This document shows, piece after piece, positions 10,374-19,360 of a stretch of DNA of 30,062 bases. A program made the position numbers and the translations under genes. The notes beneath the pieces are model-generated. The model did no database searches and was not told the origin of the DNA. It saw nothing but the letters and a program-made list of their open reading frames with translations. The DNA comes from Condylostoma magnum. Its lineage: Eukaryota > Ciliophora > Heterotrichea > Heterotrichida > Condylostomatidae. The stretch lies in the NCBI GenBank assembly GCA_920105805.1, contig CAKKTI010000270.1, positions 1 to 30,062 of the forward strand, given 5' to 3'. The first letter of the stretch is position 1; every line of letters starts with the position of its first letter.

Positions 10374-11387
10374 TTAGGATAAAATTCTAATAGTAAAAAT
10401 TCACCTCATATTAGGTATAAATAAAAAACACACTGTAAGGAAAAATAATGTCAAAACACAAAAGTATAGTATATAAATTTTATAAAAATAAAGATAATAA
10501 AAATTTGTGACTAAAATAGTAAAAATATTAAATTTATAAATAAAAAAATTAAATATATTAAAAAATTTATCAAAGATACTTGGTAAACTAAAGTTTAGAT
10601 AAATAAAACAAAAACCTACAAAATGTAGATTTTCTATTAAATAAATATTAAAGCAAAAAAGTAGTAATATATACTGGTATGTAATAAAACTATAGTATAT
10701 AATTAGTATTTTATTTAATGAATTTTTAAAAAGAAGTAATCAAAATAAAAATACATCATTAAAAAAATAGCTTATATAGTGTTGAAAATTTAAGGGAATA
10801 ATACTGTATTGTAGTATAGGAAGTAAAAAAATACTGTAAGGTAGAAAGTTTAGAGATCTTTTGTAATAGTAAGGCTTTAAAAATGTTCGATATATATACA
10901 GAAAAAAAAAAATACCTATAAAATTAGAAGTCAAACCAGCGTGTCGGGTAGGAAATTTTAAGAATTTTAATAATAAATGTCAAAATAGCATTAAAAATAT
11001 TAAATTCCATCAATTTAATTGATAAGTACTATAGAAATGTAAATATAAGAGGAGTAGACTATTAAAAAATATAGCAAAAATTTCTTCAAAATCTTCAAAA
11101 ACTCACCAATTATTTCAATAATAATTTGAAAATGTTCATATAATACCTGTGTAAATTAAAAGGTTAAAGAGATAAAAAAAAGATAAAAAATTAAAAATAA
11201 AATTAAATAAAAAATAATATCAAAAAATAAATAAATATATATAGTATTGTAAACTTAAATGAATAAATTGGATAATTGAAAAATAAATAATATTAAAATT
11301 TAATAAAAAGAGGTTTAAAGTAAAAAATGGGTATACAAGTCATATTATTGTTAGAATAATAAAATAAAAAATAAATATAAAAAGCAT
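10374..11387 (-). CDS. ORF337, very hydrophobic membrane protein, unknown
   Basis: 337 codons, ATG to TAA; the ATG shares one base with the stop of the gene upstream (TAATG). Extremely rich in Phe, Leu, Ile and Tyr, with perhaps eight or more membrane spans. The most distinctive stretch is WNNWWVFEDFEEIFAIFFN (about 104-122), an acidic amphipathic patch inside a Trp-rich region, and a small soluble loop KFPTRHAGLTSNF (about 165-177). I recognise no family. It could be one of the ciliate-specific complex I or IV membrane subunits encoded as 'ymf' ORFs; its place before cox2 hints at complex IV but does not prove it. Several UGA codons fall at Trp positions. Confidence 0.65.
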
Positions 11388-11887
11388 TAGAAAATTTTTG
11401 ATTTAAACGATTTAAAAGCGCTAACTTTTCCAGTTTTTTGTTTTAAACGGGTTCGGGATAACCGAAAACCTCTCTGGGTATAAAGATTTCATTTTAAATA
11501 AGTTTGTATTACATTTAAGATTTTAAAATAATCTATAAAATTACTAAAAAAGAATATGTAGGAATTAAAATTAGAAAGTTTTCTTATTTTATAGGTGTAA
11601 AATAGACTTTGGTTAATAAGTAGAAAGTGTGAAAAAACTTTAGTAATTATGCTAAAGGATTTAAATGTAGTATTAAATTTAACATTATAAATTTTATGTT
11701 TGTACTTTAGTTTAAAGTAGATCAAAGTAGTTCAAATAACTCGCAAATAACGCACTAATTTCGTATATTGATGTATATTAAGGTAATTAAAAGTTTCAAA
11801 GTTGGTCAAAGCAACACATAAATAAGAAGTTTTAAAGTTGAGTATGAGGTACAAATAATACTGATTTTTTAAATTTCAAAAAATCAT
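11387..11887 (-). CDS. rps13: Probable ribosomal protein S13
   Basis: 166 codons, ATG to TAA. The C-terminal block WNLYTQRGFRLSRTRLKQKT (about 134-153) resembles the S13 tail, in which GCYRG..RRGLPVRGQRT...N.RT contacts the decoding region and the head of the small subunit. The preceding basic, Tyr-rich 130 residues show no clear S13 helix-two-turn-helix by eye, and the protein is longer than the usual 115-125. The assignment rests on that tail, on general charge, and on S13 being mitochondrially encoded in other ciliates. Overlaps ORF337 by one base. Another small basic ribosomal protein is the main alternative. Confidence 0.5.
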
Positions 11888-11893
11888 ATAAAA

Positions 11894-12394
11894 CTATTCA
11901 AGAAAGTAGATGAGTATTGCAATCAGTTCAGCTAAAAATAAATCTAATAGCTCTTGTAACATATAACTTATAATATTAAAAAGTTTTACTTGTCAAAATG
12001 ACCAAAGTAGTATAAACTTTATAAAAGCAAAACGAAAGGTATTAAAAAATAGAGAAAAAATATTTTTAAGGTAAATGCTCAGATAATGTGTTAGATTATC
12101 TTCATTAGGTATAACAACACGTAATGTATACACTAACTTATTATTTACAATTTGTTTAGTACGTTTAAAAAAAATTGATTTATATTTAGACAAAAGAGTT
12201 ATGGAGGGAAAAAAAAGTGAAGCTGTATGTCAGGTTTCATATTTATGAATTATAGTCAAACTATGTTGTATCTGAAGAAAAAATATATTTAAATAGTGCA
12301 ATAGATATCCTATCGGGTGGTAGGATGCTGTAACCTCTGATATACAATCATTTTTTTTTAAGTATATTATTTTATAGTTATTTAATTTGCGCAT
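11894..12394 (-). CDS. ORF166, unknown
   Basis: 166 codons, ATG (12394) to TAG, ending 6 nt before the rps13-like gene and starting 17 nt inside the nad4L 3' end. The N-terminal half is soluble-looking (HPIGYLLHY near 24-32; HKYETWHTASLFFPS near 49-63). The middle is basic (FFKRTKQIVNNKLVYTLRVVIPNEDN), and the last 60 residues are hydrophobic with an acidic amphipathic end (MLQELLDLFLAELIAILIYFLE). I do not recognise it. The basic centre would fit a ribosomal protein. The end segment begins exactly at an AGTTATATG element like those at gene starts, so a separate short product cannot be excluded. Confidence 0.5.
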
Positions 12395-12719
12395 TTAGAT
12401 TTTTAAAAAAAGTTTTATTAAAAAAATACGTATTTCTATCATTAAAATTAAATTGTTTAGTAATAAATGAGCTTTTAAAAAATACTAGTAGTAAACCTAT
12501 AGTTGTTTCAGTAGTTGCTAAACTAAACAGGTATAAACTAAATGTAAAGAAAATATAGCAAGCATTAATCTGACTATATAAGATTAAGTTTAAAAAATAA
12601 CATACTCAAATTAATTCCATGTAAATTAGTAAATTAAATAAATTAAAAATAAATAGTTGAACACACAAAATACTAACTAAAAAAATAAGTACATATAAAT
12701 TAGAGAGATCAAGTAAAAT
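12378..12719 (-). CDS. nad4L: NADH dehydrogenase subunit 4L
   Basis: About 113 codons to TAA. Small three-helix complex I subunit homologous to NuoK. The family core is visible: NLLIYMELIW (residues about 28-37, with the membrane Glu), then a third helix ATTETTIGLLLVFF (about 66-79) matching the canonical AAAEAAIGLALL, including the second buried Glu. The C-terminal ~35 residues, FKSSFITKQFNFNDRNTYFF and onward, extend past the usual end. The start is uncertain: ATT at 12719 is the first candidate after an in-frame stop. It lies 11 nt after nad3 and overlaps ORF166 by 17 nt. Confidence 0.82.
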
Positions 12720-12730
12720 TGATTAAAACA

Positions 12731-13096
12731 CTAAAAAGTAAACGTTAAAGCATATCGATCTCATTCATATATATAACTAAGACTGAGAATAAAAAAACTA
12801 AGAAGCGTTAAAAATAAGTATGTAACAGATAATCCGTATGTATTTAAAAATAAGGGGACAAAAATTATAATTTCCATTTCATAAATTAAAAAAATTAGAC
12901 TAATTGGAATAAAGTGTAATTCAAAATTTACAACTGTATTATTATTTGCTGCAAAACCACACTCATAAAATTCACGGTACATATTGTTATTTCCTGTACG
13001 GGCAAAAAAAAAATTAAAACAAATTGTTCCAATATATAAAATAAAGCCAAAAAAACTAATAACAATCATTGCTACTAAAATACCACTACTACCCAT
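12731..13096 (-). CDS. nad3: NADH dehydrogenase subunit 3
   Basis: 121 codons, ATG to TAG, normal length for the family. Three membrane helices with the diagnostic loop YECGFAANNNTVVNFELHFIPISLIFLIYEMEI (about 46-78), where the conserved Cys of YECG sits in the loop involved in the active/deactive transition of complex I and LIYEMEI is the second helix with its acidic residues. The C-terminus YIYEWDRYALTF includes a UGA Trp where the family has YEWxxG. The ATG shares one base with the rps12 stop (TAATG), a pairing of nad3 and rps12 also found in many plant and protist mitochondrial genomes. Confidence 0.96.
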
Positions 13097-13449
13097 TATC
13101 TGATTAAACTACGTTTTGATTTATATAATTTATGTATTTTTGGCGTTCCGTATAATGACCGTTTCCTTAATTTATCAAAAAGAGGTAAACATTCAAGTGC
13201 CCCCCGGATTACTGTAAAATTAACATTTGGAGTGTCTCTAAAACCACCACCCCTAAATAGTATAACTGCATGTTTTGTAGGTAACTTTCCGGAGCCAGGG
13301 ACTTTACTTATATTGTATTTTTTATTTAATAAACTTAATTTTAAAGCTTTTCTTACTGCTGAGTTTGGTTTTCTAGGATTTAATACCAGGTTTTTAATAA
13401 CTCGACCTCTTGCTTGCGGTTTTTTAGTTATATTAAATAACTTAGTTAT
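13096..13449 (-). CDS. rps12: Ribosomal protein S12
   Basis: 117 codons to TAA. Universal decoding-centre protein. LNPRKPNSAVRKAL (23-36) is the counterpart of TPKKPNSALRK, and HAVILFRGGGFRDTPNVNFTVIRGALE (60-86) corresponds to VLxRGGRVKDLPGVRYHxIRG. The length is normal and the N-terminal KKPQARGRV is intact. Start chosen as ATA 13449-13447 because it shares one base with the nad2 stop (TAATA), the rule seen across the array; an ATA three bases upstream is also possible. Immediately followed by nad3 with a one-base overlap. Confidence 0.95.
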   Translation of the reverse strand: MTKLFNITKKPQARGRVIKNLVLNPRKPNSAVRKALKLSLLNKKYNISKVPGSGKLPTKHAVILFRGGGFRDTPNVNFTVIRGALECLPLFDKLRKRSLYGTPKIHKLYKSKRSLIR

Positions 13450-14954
13450 TATAAAAAAAAACTACTAAAAATAAATAAGTCATATAAAAATCAAATCGAA
13501 AAAATATTAATTAAAATTAGTACTAAGCTTGTTGTAAGCATTAATAACTCAACATTTAAAAAAGAGATGTTTAAATACATGTAAGAACTTTTTAAAGAAT
13601 AGAATCTAATAAATTGTCAATAAAAATATCCACCGCAATAACCACTGATTAACATAAGTACTGCAATTAAAAAGTTATAATTTATAAAATAATAACTGAT
13701 AACAGATAATTTACAAAAAAAACCTCAAAAAGGAGGGATACCCGCTGCACTTAATAAAAAACAAATAAGCAAATTTCAAATAAAAGTGTTTTTAATAAAT
13801 TGGAGATCTGTCAAAAACCAAATTTTAATTTGACTTAAAATCAAGAGTATAATACTACTTAAAATTAATAGGTAAATATAGGATAAACTATTAAAGATAC
13901 TTAAACATCTGATTGTATCTGTAGTATTAAATAATATTAATAAAATTAAATTTATTTGTAGATTTGCAGATATTAAAAAAAATGACCTAATTTCAGTTAT
14001 AAAATAAAAAAACATTGGAACAATTACCAAGACTAAAATAATATAAATTTCCATAAGTCAATTCAAGTAAGGTCAGATATTTTGTAGTAAGTAACTATAG
14101 TTAATTAACAATAATAATAAAGTAGTTGTATAAAACACATTATAACAAAACACTGCCATACTAGGTAATAATTTAAATAAGTCTAATTTTCACAAATAAA
14201 ATGGGAAGATACCAAGTTTAAACAGAAAGATAATTAAAAAAAGAGTACTAAAAACTACTAAATATGAATGACTTAAAAATAAGCTTTCCATATTTATATC
14301 GTATAGGTCAAGAGTAGTAAAAATATTTTGTGTTCATAAAATTAAGAGTAGAAATAGTAAACTACTAAAAAATGTTAGTCAAAACTGCAATAAAAATAGG
14401 TTAAAAATCAGTTTCGGTTGTAATAAATTACTTGAAAAAAAAAACACACTTAGTAAATATATAAATATTAAGCCTTGCAATTCAAGTAAAAAAAAGATAT
14501 AGATAATATTATTAACAAAAAAATAAAAAAAGTTAGATAAAACAAAAATAAATAAAACAAAAATAATCTCAATCGAAGTGTTATGATTTTTATATAAAAA
14601 TTTAATTAAAAGATTTAAGCTAAGAAAACTAAAGAACAAAAGAAAATTGCAAAAATAGAATATGTGGTCAGTCATCAAAAAACCATTATTAAAATTAGAC
14701 ATCCATAATGAGTTATTCGTATCTAAAATTAATAATAATAGTAAAAAACTAAATACCTTATTAAAGGTACCTAAAAGATACTTGTATTGACTTGTATTAG
14801 TATGGTATTGAGTATTAACTGATTGAGTATAGTTTATAAAAAGTTTAGTAGGTTTAGTTTTTAAACTACTGAGATTTATAAGAAAATAAATAATAATAAG
14901 CCCAATTAAATTAAATACTAAAGAGTTATTAAAGTAGGTATATAATGATAACAT
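13449..14954 (-). CDS. nad2: NADH dehydrogenase subunit 2
   Basis: 501 codons, ATG to TAA, an antiporter-like complex I subunit. The ATG lies 8 nt after tRNA-His. Key motifs: FLLELQGLIFIYLL with the membrane Glu (about 173-186), FKLGIFPFYLWKLDLF (the counterpart of FKxGxxPFHxWxPDxY), and LLSAAGIPPFWGFFCKL near the C-terminal third (the L.GxPPxxGFxxK signature). Helices are numerous and Phe/Leu-rich. It is a single unbroken gene here. A soluble N-terminal insertion (about 30-70, SSLKTKPTKLF...NTSQYKYLL) is unusual. Confidence 0.9.
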
Positions 14955-14962
14955 CTTATTAC

Positions 14963-15035
14963 GGGCGAATTGAAGGAATCGAACCTCCGTAATTAGAGCC
15001 ACAATCTAATATTTTTCCATTAAATTAAATTCGCC
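14963..15035 (-). tRNA. trnH: tRNA-His (GUG)
   Basis: Acceptor GGCGAAT pairs perfectly with ATTCGCC. The anticodon arm TTAGA-TTGTGGC-TCTAA gives GUG, and the T-arm GGAGG-TTCGATT-CCTTC is canonical. The nad6 reading frame runs about 11 nt into its 5' end, and nad2 starts 8 nt after its 3' end, so tRNA excision probably punctuates the precursor. Confidence 0.93.
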
Positions 15036-15774
15036 TTTTTCATGTTTTAACCCGGTGTAATTTACTGGTTACTTTATAATTTTTTAAAAAAGAATAGTTT
15101 TGATAGGTATTCTCCTCATCTTGATTGAAAAAAGTTTGATTTTTATAAATAATCCAGCTAAATAAACGTTTAGATTTTAATTTTAAAATAGTTTGTGAAT
15201 TTTTAGAGAAAGTAATAAATTTAATTAAAATAAACAAGCTTACAACTATTAAACAATTTAATAAAAGAATATAGGTTACAATAAGAAGCAAAGGGTAACT
15301 AAACATTAAAAATGAGAAGCCTAATAATTCAAGTTCTTCTAAATTATCCAGATTTAGTAAGTTATAGAAATTAATATGGGGGTTTAAAGTTACAGTATGT
15401 AACTTAGCAGAAAAAAGCATATATATAATGATACAAGTAATAATTAGAGTATAAAAAGTTCATGGTAAAGTATAATTTGATTTAGTATTTTCATTAAACG
15501 TAAAAAAAAACAATATAAAAATAATTAAAACACCAAAATAGATAATTCATAAGACGATAACCGGTAAATCACATTCCAGGAAAATAAAATATATACCATT
15601 AAATAACAAAAAAAAAAAAAAATAACCTAAAATAAAAATCGTGTTTGAGGCAGAAATTATTTTAAGAAAATTATATGTAATTATACTTAAAAAAAATATT
15701 TCCCACAATGTTATAGAAGTTAGCGAAGTAAAATAGTTTAAAGTCATATTAAAAAAAAAAAAATACTTTTTCAA
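15025..15774 (-). CDS. nad6: NADH dehydrogenase subunit 6 (probable)
   Basis: About 249 codons from TTG 15774, or 240 from ATG 15747, to TAA. Five hydrophobic segments. The third, ECDLPVIVLWIIYFGVLIIFILFFF (around 15465-15550), matches the nad6 pi-bulge helix, normally YVGAIAVLFLFVVMM. A long soluble loop with LNLDNLEELELLGF separates the last helices, and a basic, Tyr/Asn-rich tail of about 60 residues follows the final helix, longer than usual. A UGA Trp near the end carries the frame into tRNA-His. The start is ambiguous because of a run of 13 T and the choice of non-ATG codons. Confidence 0.78.
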
Positions 15775-15863
15775 AATGAATAATAAAAAAATCTAAGCAA
15801 AAATTTTTGAATAAAAAATAACACATGAATCTGATAACAACAAGTAAAAATATGTGACCACAT
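15738..15863 (-). CDS. Possible tiny membrane ORF (41 codons)
   Basis: In the only sizeable gap between nad10 and nad6 (15795-15909) one frame is open from ATG 15863 to TAA 15738, overlapping the nad6 start in another frame. It reads MWSHIFTCCYQIHVLFF at the start and is strongly hydrophobic, with UGA Trp codons. In such AT-rich DNA an ORF of this size can arise by chance. It is listed because nearly everything else on this strand is coding. I looked for a tRNA here and found no cloverleaf. Confidence 0.2.
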
Positions 15864-15909
15864 GCAGAAAGTAAAAAAGCTAGTTTTTTTAGTTAGAAAT
15901 GCATAAAAA

Positions 15910-16362
15910 TTAGTCGGTTTGATCATTAATAATAGCATTTTGAAGTCAAATTAAACCATATAATAATGCTTCAGCTGTAGGTGGGCAACCCGGTACATAT
16001 AAATCAACAGGAATAACCTTATTACACCCTCTTACAACAGAGTAGGAGTAATGATAATAACCACCTCCATTAGCGCAGCTGCCCATTGAAATAACTCATT
16101 TAGTATGAGGTGTTTGTGAATATAATTTTAATAAAGCAGGTGCCATTTTATTAGTAAGTGTTCCAGCAATAATTAACGCATCAGCTTGTCGTGGACTGGC
16201 TCGAAAAATCATACCTAACTTATCAATATCGTAGCGAGCAACAGCAGCATTCATCATCTCAATAGCACAGCAAGCTAAACCAAATGTCAAAGGTCAAAGT
16301 GAATTGCCCCGTGCCCAATTAATTAATTTTTTAAATTTTAATTTTAATCAATCAAGTGTCAT
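15910..16362 (-). CDS. nad10: NADH dehydrogenase subunit 10 (PSST/NuoB)
   Basis: 150 codons, ATG to TAA. Matrix-arm subunit holding iron-sulfur cluster N2 next to the quinone site. All four ligands are visible: LACCAIEMM (Cys31, Cys32), MGSCANGGG (Cys96) and [15 protein letters not shown] (Cys126). [16 protein letters not shown] (53-68) is the usual quinone-side segment. N-terminal targeting sequence absent, as expected for a mitochondrially encoded copy. Starts 5 nt after the nad9 stop, so nad1_b, nad9 and nad10 form a tight run of complex I genes. Confidence 0.97.
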
Positions 16363-16367
16363 ATTTA

Positions 16368-16910
16368 TTAAACCTTCTCTCCATGTCAAAAAACAATTAA
16401 TATATAAATTAATATACCTCAAATTAGACTAAATTCAATCTGTATAAAACCTGATAATGAAAATGTTTTTAATAATGGAAAACCTATAAACAAAAAATCT
16501 AGTAATAACTGCCGAGTATCAATTTTATTTTTAAAGATAACATTAAACATTTCTAAAACCTCACGTTCTGGCCAACTAATATTTTTAAATAAATTTATTT
16601 GCGACGGTAATACTTGTAAATACGATAAAGATGTAGATAAGACAAGATCTATATTTAATTTAAGGCTATATGTATAATAAAAAACTGAATTTTGGAGTTT
16701 AGTGTAGGTATTATTTAAAACATTTATCATTGAAAAGTCTGATAAAAAAATAGGATTTAGAGATTGGTTCAATACTAAGAACTGCAGACAGTGACTTAGT
16801 ATAAAGGTGAAAACATATATGTATAACAAAAAATTATTTTGATAGACATATAAGAAAGAAGTATTTTTATTGAAGAATAAGTTAAGGACCGTTGGGATAT
16901 ACATAGACAT
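16368..16910 (-). CDS. nad9: NADH dehydrogenase subunit 9 (30 kDa/NuoC)
   Basis: 180 codons, ATG to TAA. Peripheral-arm subunit of complex I. The family signature is at SWPEREVLEMFNVIFKNKIDTRQLLLDFLFIGFPLLKTFSLSGF (about 112-155), matching ERExWDMFGIxFxxHPDLRRILTDYGFxGHPLRKDFPLxG, although several normally fixed residues (Asp, His, Pro) have changed. The N-terminal half, normally a mixed fold, is unusually hydrophobic. C-terminus ends WHGEKV. It begins one base after the nad1_b stop and ends 5 nt before nad10. Confidence 0.9.
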
Positions 16911-16911
16911 G

Positions 16912-17088
16912 TTAAATTAATAAACAAACACTAAAAAATAATACATAACCTGCTAAAATAATTAAAAATTCTTTTCAGGTAATTGTAAATATTTGGTCAA
17001 CTCTAAATCTCGGCCCTGCAGCTCTAGCTCATACGGAAAGACAGATTAAAAAAAAAATCTGTAAAAAAAAAAAAATAGGTATATTCAT
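16912..17088 (-). CDS. nad1_b: NADH dehydrogenase subunit 1, C-terminal piece
   Basis: 58 codons to TAA. The sequence LSVWARAAGPRFRVDQIFTITWKEFLI matches the conserved nad1 C-terminus (WxRASxPRFRYDQLMxxxWKxFLP), followed by one last helix. It supplies the terminal part missing from nad1_a at 22080-22934, so nad1 is encoded in two separated pieces. Split nad1 is a known ciliate trait; as I recall, Tetrahymena has the pieces on opposite strands, whereas here both are on the same strand. ATG 17088 gives an extra N-terminal helix, but it lies 43 nt inside ORF160. A later start at the ORF160 stop is possible. Runs of 13 T and 10 T sit exactly here, so a read error or slippage could join this frame to ORF160. 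Confidence 0.9.
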
Positions 17089-17528
17089 CAAGATATTTTT
17101 CATGAGAATAGATGATTGAAAAAAGGTATTAAAGGGTAAGATAGTAACAGATAAATTTCAGAAAAAGGTGAGACCCAGGTATCAATCGCAGAACATATAA
17201 CAAAATAAAAAATAAAATTAAGGGGTAAAAAAGTTATTCGATATAAGTAAATAAAAAATATATATGTTGTTAAATAAAAATGGGTTAAAACAGTAAAGTC
17301 AGGTTGCTGTGTTATATTTAACATTTTTATAGCTTTAAACCGGTCAGGTACATTTACTTTAAAAGGTAGGGTCGTTTTAAAAAAAAAAAATTGAAAAAAA
17401 AATATATGGACTAATTGTAAAGATAATCTATACAATGCAAGTTGAGATCAATAAAAAAAGCTTGAAAGATAAAATCAGGTATTTAATTTTGATGTTTGGT
17501 TTACTAAGAAATTACCTTGTTTTGACAT
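17046..17528 (-). CDS. ORF160, membrane protein of unknown function
   Basis: 160 codons, ATG to TAA, starting 5 nt after the rpl2 stop. Three or four hydrophobic segments with a central soluble stretch (PFKVNVPDRFKAIKMLNITQ, about 60-79) and a possible amphipathic SAIDTWVSPFSEIYLLL (about 119-135). UGA Trp codons are frequent. No family recognised. Its 3' end overlaps nad1_b in another frame within long T runs. Confidence 0.55.
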
Positions 17529-17533
17529 TTATA

Positions 17534-18175
17534 CTAATGAATAGTCCATCCCCAAGGAGATTTTTTTGAGCCACTAACGCTACTACGACCCCCGTGTGGA
17601 TGATCGCGGGCATTTTTAGCGGTACCACGTACTTTCGGTTTTAGGTAAAAAAATTTAGCATAACCAGCTTTTCCGTAATTTTCAAATTTATTAAGGGCTA
17701 ATGTTTTTTTAGTTAAGATTCCTAATGTTTTGTGGGGAAGATTTATAAGTTTAGTCGAAGGTAATTGTATGGTTAGATATTTATCCAGCTTTTCAATTAG
17801 TAAACTATAAGCTCCCTCAGATCTAGAAAAAACATTGTAATCATAATAACTCGATAAATATTTATATGTAGTATAAACAACATTATGGCTTAAAAATGTG
17901 TATGTTTGATGAGCAGTAATCAGATAATGTGGAAAAAAGAAATTTTTTAGTTGACAAAGTGCTAAAGTAGAGTTAAAAGTATTTACTTTAAAATAAGCAG
18001 CAACTTTTGGAGTGTGTGCAAGACATATACTAGGGCGTGTATAATAATTTCTTGTTTTAAATATTGTTTTAAAGATCAAGCCAAAATACCGTTTTTTAAA
18101 AAAAAAATAATTAAATTTATTTTGTAAAACTAATTTATTCCGTAAACTATTTGAACTAGGTTTAAAAGTTTTAAT
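17534..18175 (-). CDS. rpl2: Ribosomal protein L2
   Basis: 213 codons to TAG. L2 lies beside the peptidyl-transferase centre. The C-terminal KPKVRGTAKNARDHPHGG (179-196) is the near-universal L2 motif; its His in DHPHGG is important for peptidyl-transferase activity in bacteria. The upstream ENYGKAGYAKFFYLKPKVRG also fits. The N-terminal RNA-binding domain is shortened and hard to recognise; total length is below the bacterial ~270. Start taken as ATT 18175-18173, sharing one base with the ORF130 stop (TAATT); no ATG is available in the right place. C-terminus SPWGWTIH contains a UGA-free Trp pair. Confidence 0.93.
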   Translation of the reverse strand: MKTFKPSSNSLRNKLVLQNKFNYFFFKKRYFGLIFKTIFKTRNYYTRPSICLAHTPKVAAYFKVNTFNSTLALCQLKNFFFPHYLITAHQTYTFLSHNVVYTTYKYLSSYYDYNVFSRSEGAYSLLIEKLDKYLTIQLPSTKLINLPHKTLGILTKKTLALNKFENYGKAGYAKFFYLKPKVRGTAKNARDHPHGGRSSVSGSKKSPWGWTIH

Positions 18176-18567
18176 TAACTTCTAGGTTGGTTTGGTGGGG
18201 ATAAAGTTAAAAAGTTTTGTTTAAATTTAATAAAAAATAGATGATAAGTTTTTGTTAAACTTAATTTTTGCAAAACTTGGTGAGTAAAGCTAAAAATTAA
18301 AAGCAAAAATTTTTTAATAATATTATTTCAAGATCTAAATATCAGTATTAGACTATTATTTAAATATATTGATAAAAGCAAAAATTTTTTTATAAAAATT
18401 TGTAAACCATGATTTGCAATAACAAACTTATATTTTGTTACATGTAAAATAAGGGCATCTATAGGATTAACTGTACACCTAGTAATGCAGTAGGTATTCT
18501 CCGGTAGTACTTCCTCATAATATGGTGTAGTAGAAAAATAAAATAATCAAAAACTTTTAAAAAAAAT
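18175..18567 (-). CDS. ORF130, unknown basic protein
   Basis: 130 codons from ATT 18567 (sharing one base with the ORF262 stop, TAATT) to TAA. The frame remains open upstream to TTG 18627, so a longer form of 150 residues overlapping ORF262 is possible. A short hydrophobic start is followed by a soluble segment PYYEEVLPENTYCITRCTVNPIDALILHVTKYKF (about 13-46). Basic hydrophobic repeats (IKKFLLLSIYL, IKKFLLLIFSF) and a Lys-rich tail follow. The near-duplicate KKFLLL block is notable. No family recognised; position directly before rpl2 would suit a ribosomal protein. Confidence 0.5.
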
Positions 18568-19355
18568 TACCGGAATGAAAAAGGCGTAAAATACCAGTAT
18601 AATCAATCAAAGTCTCAGTAGAGGCAAGGGTAATTAAAGTGCATACAGGATTTATATGGGGGGTAGCGTAGCAAGAAAAACTTTTTAATTATAATAGCTT
18701 CATCAGGCGAATTTTCAGGGTCGTCTATTGTATAAGGGGTAAAATATTCCGGTAAATAAGCAGTATAGCTTTTTGGATCAATCCGATAAACAGTATGAGC
18801 TGAAAATCTGTTTAAAATAGGGTAGATAAAAAAAAACACGTGTATACTAAAATATCAAATAGGCATATCGATAGATAATCGGACTAATGTAAGTATAATA
18901 ATTAAAGTACAAATCAAATGTTCATCACATAAAAGCATATACATTACTGCCTCGTGATAATTATAAAGAGCAAAGTAGTAACAAAAGTAACAAAAAGGTA
19001 CAATTCATAATATAAACAACCATTTCGATCTTGGTTGTTGATTATACAACCAGTCCGTGTTTGAGTATTTCAAGGGTCAATTTAAGTACCATAATAAATT
19101 TCCTAAATTTAAACCATCAGAATACCCCTCAATACAGATTTTTTCATGAAATCACCAGTATAAGTAATAACTTACTATTATCGAGTATACAACAGTAAAT
19201 ACAATTCAACAATCAAGTCATAAAGAATCAATAAATAAACAAGGTCGAATTCGTTTTAGAGTAACTACATCTCAAACATGGGCAATTAATAAAAGATTAA
19301 ATTGAATAACAGTATATGTTATATATCAACCGTCCTCTCGTTTATAAAATGCCAT
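18567..19355 (-). CDS. ORF262, membrane protein of unknown function
   Basis: 262 codons, ATG to TAA, 5 nt after the cob stop. Helices near 14-30, 50-72, 120-145 and 155-180, then a soluble C-terminal domain with AHTVYRIDPKSYTAYLPEYFTPYT and an acidic stretch IDDPENSPDEAIIIKKF (about 205-222), ending WYFTPFSFR. UGA supplies many of its Trp codons. No motif of a known complex stands out. A ciliate-specific respiratory-chain subunit ('ymf' type) is the most likely class, by context only. Confidence 0.62.
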
Positions 19356-19360
19356 ATTTA

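Noticed and set aside
13232-13468. Plus-strand ORF of 78 codons
   Set aside because: Antisense of rps12, whose family motifs are unmistakable.
15780-15909. Possible tRNA between nad10 and nad6
   Set aside because: A CAT triplet and some complementarity are present, but no acceptor, anticodon stem or T-loop could be formed together.
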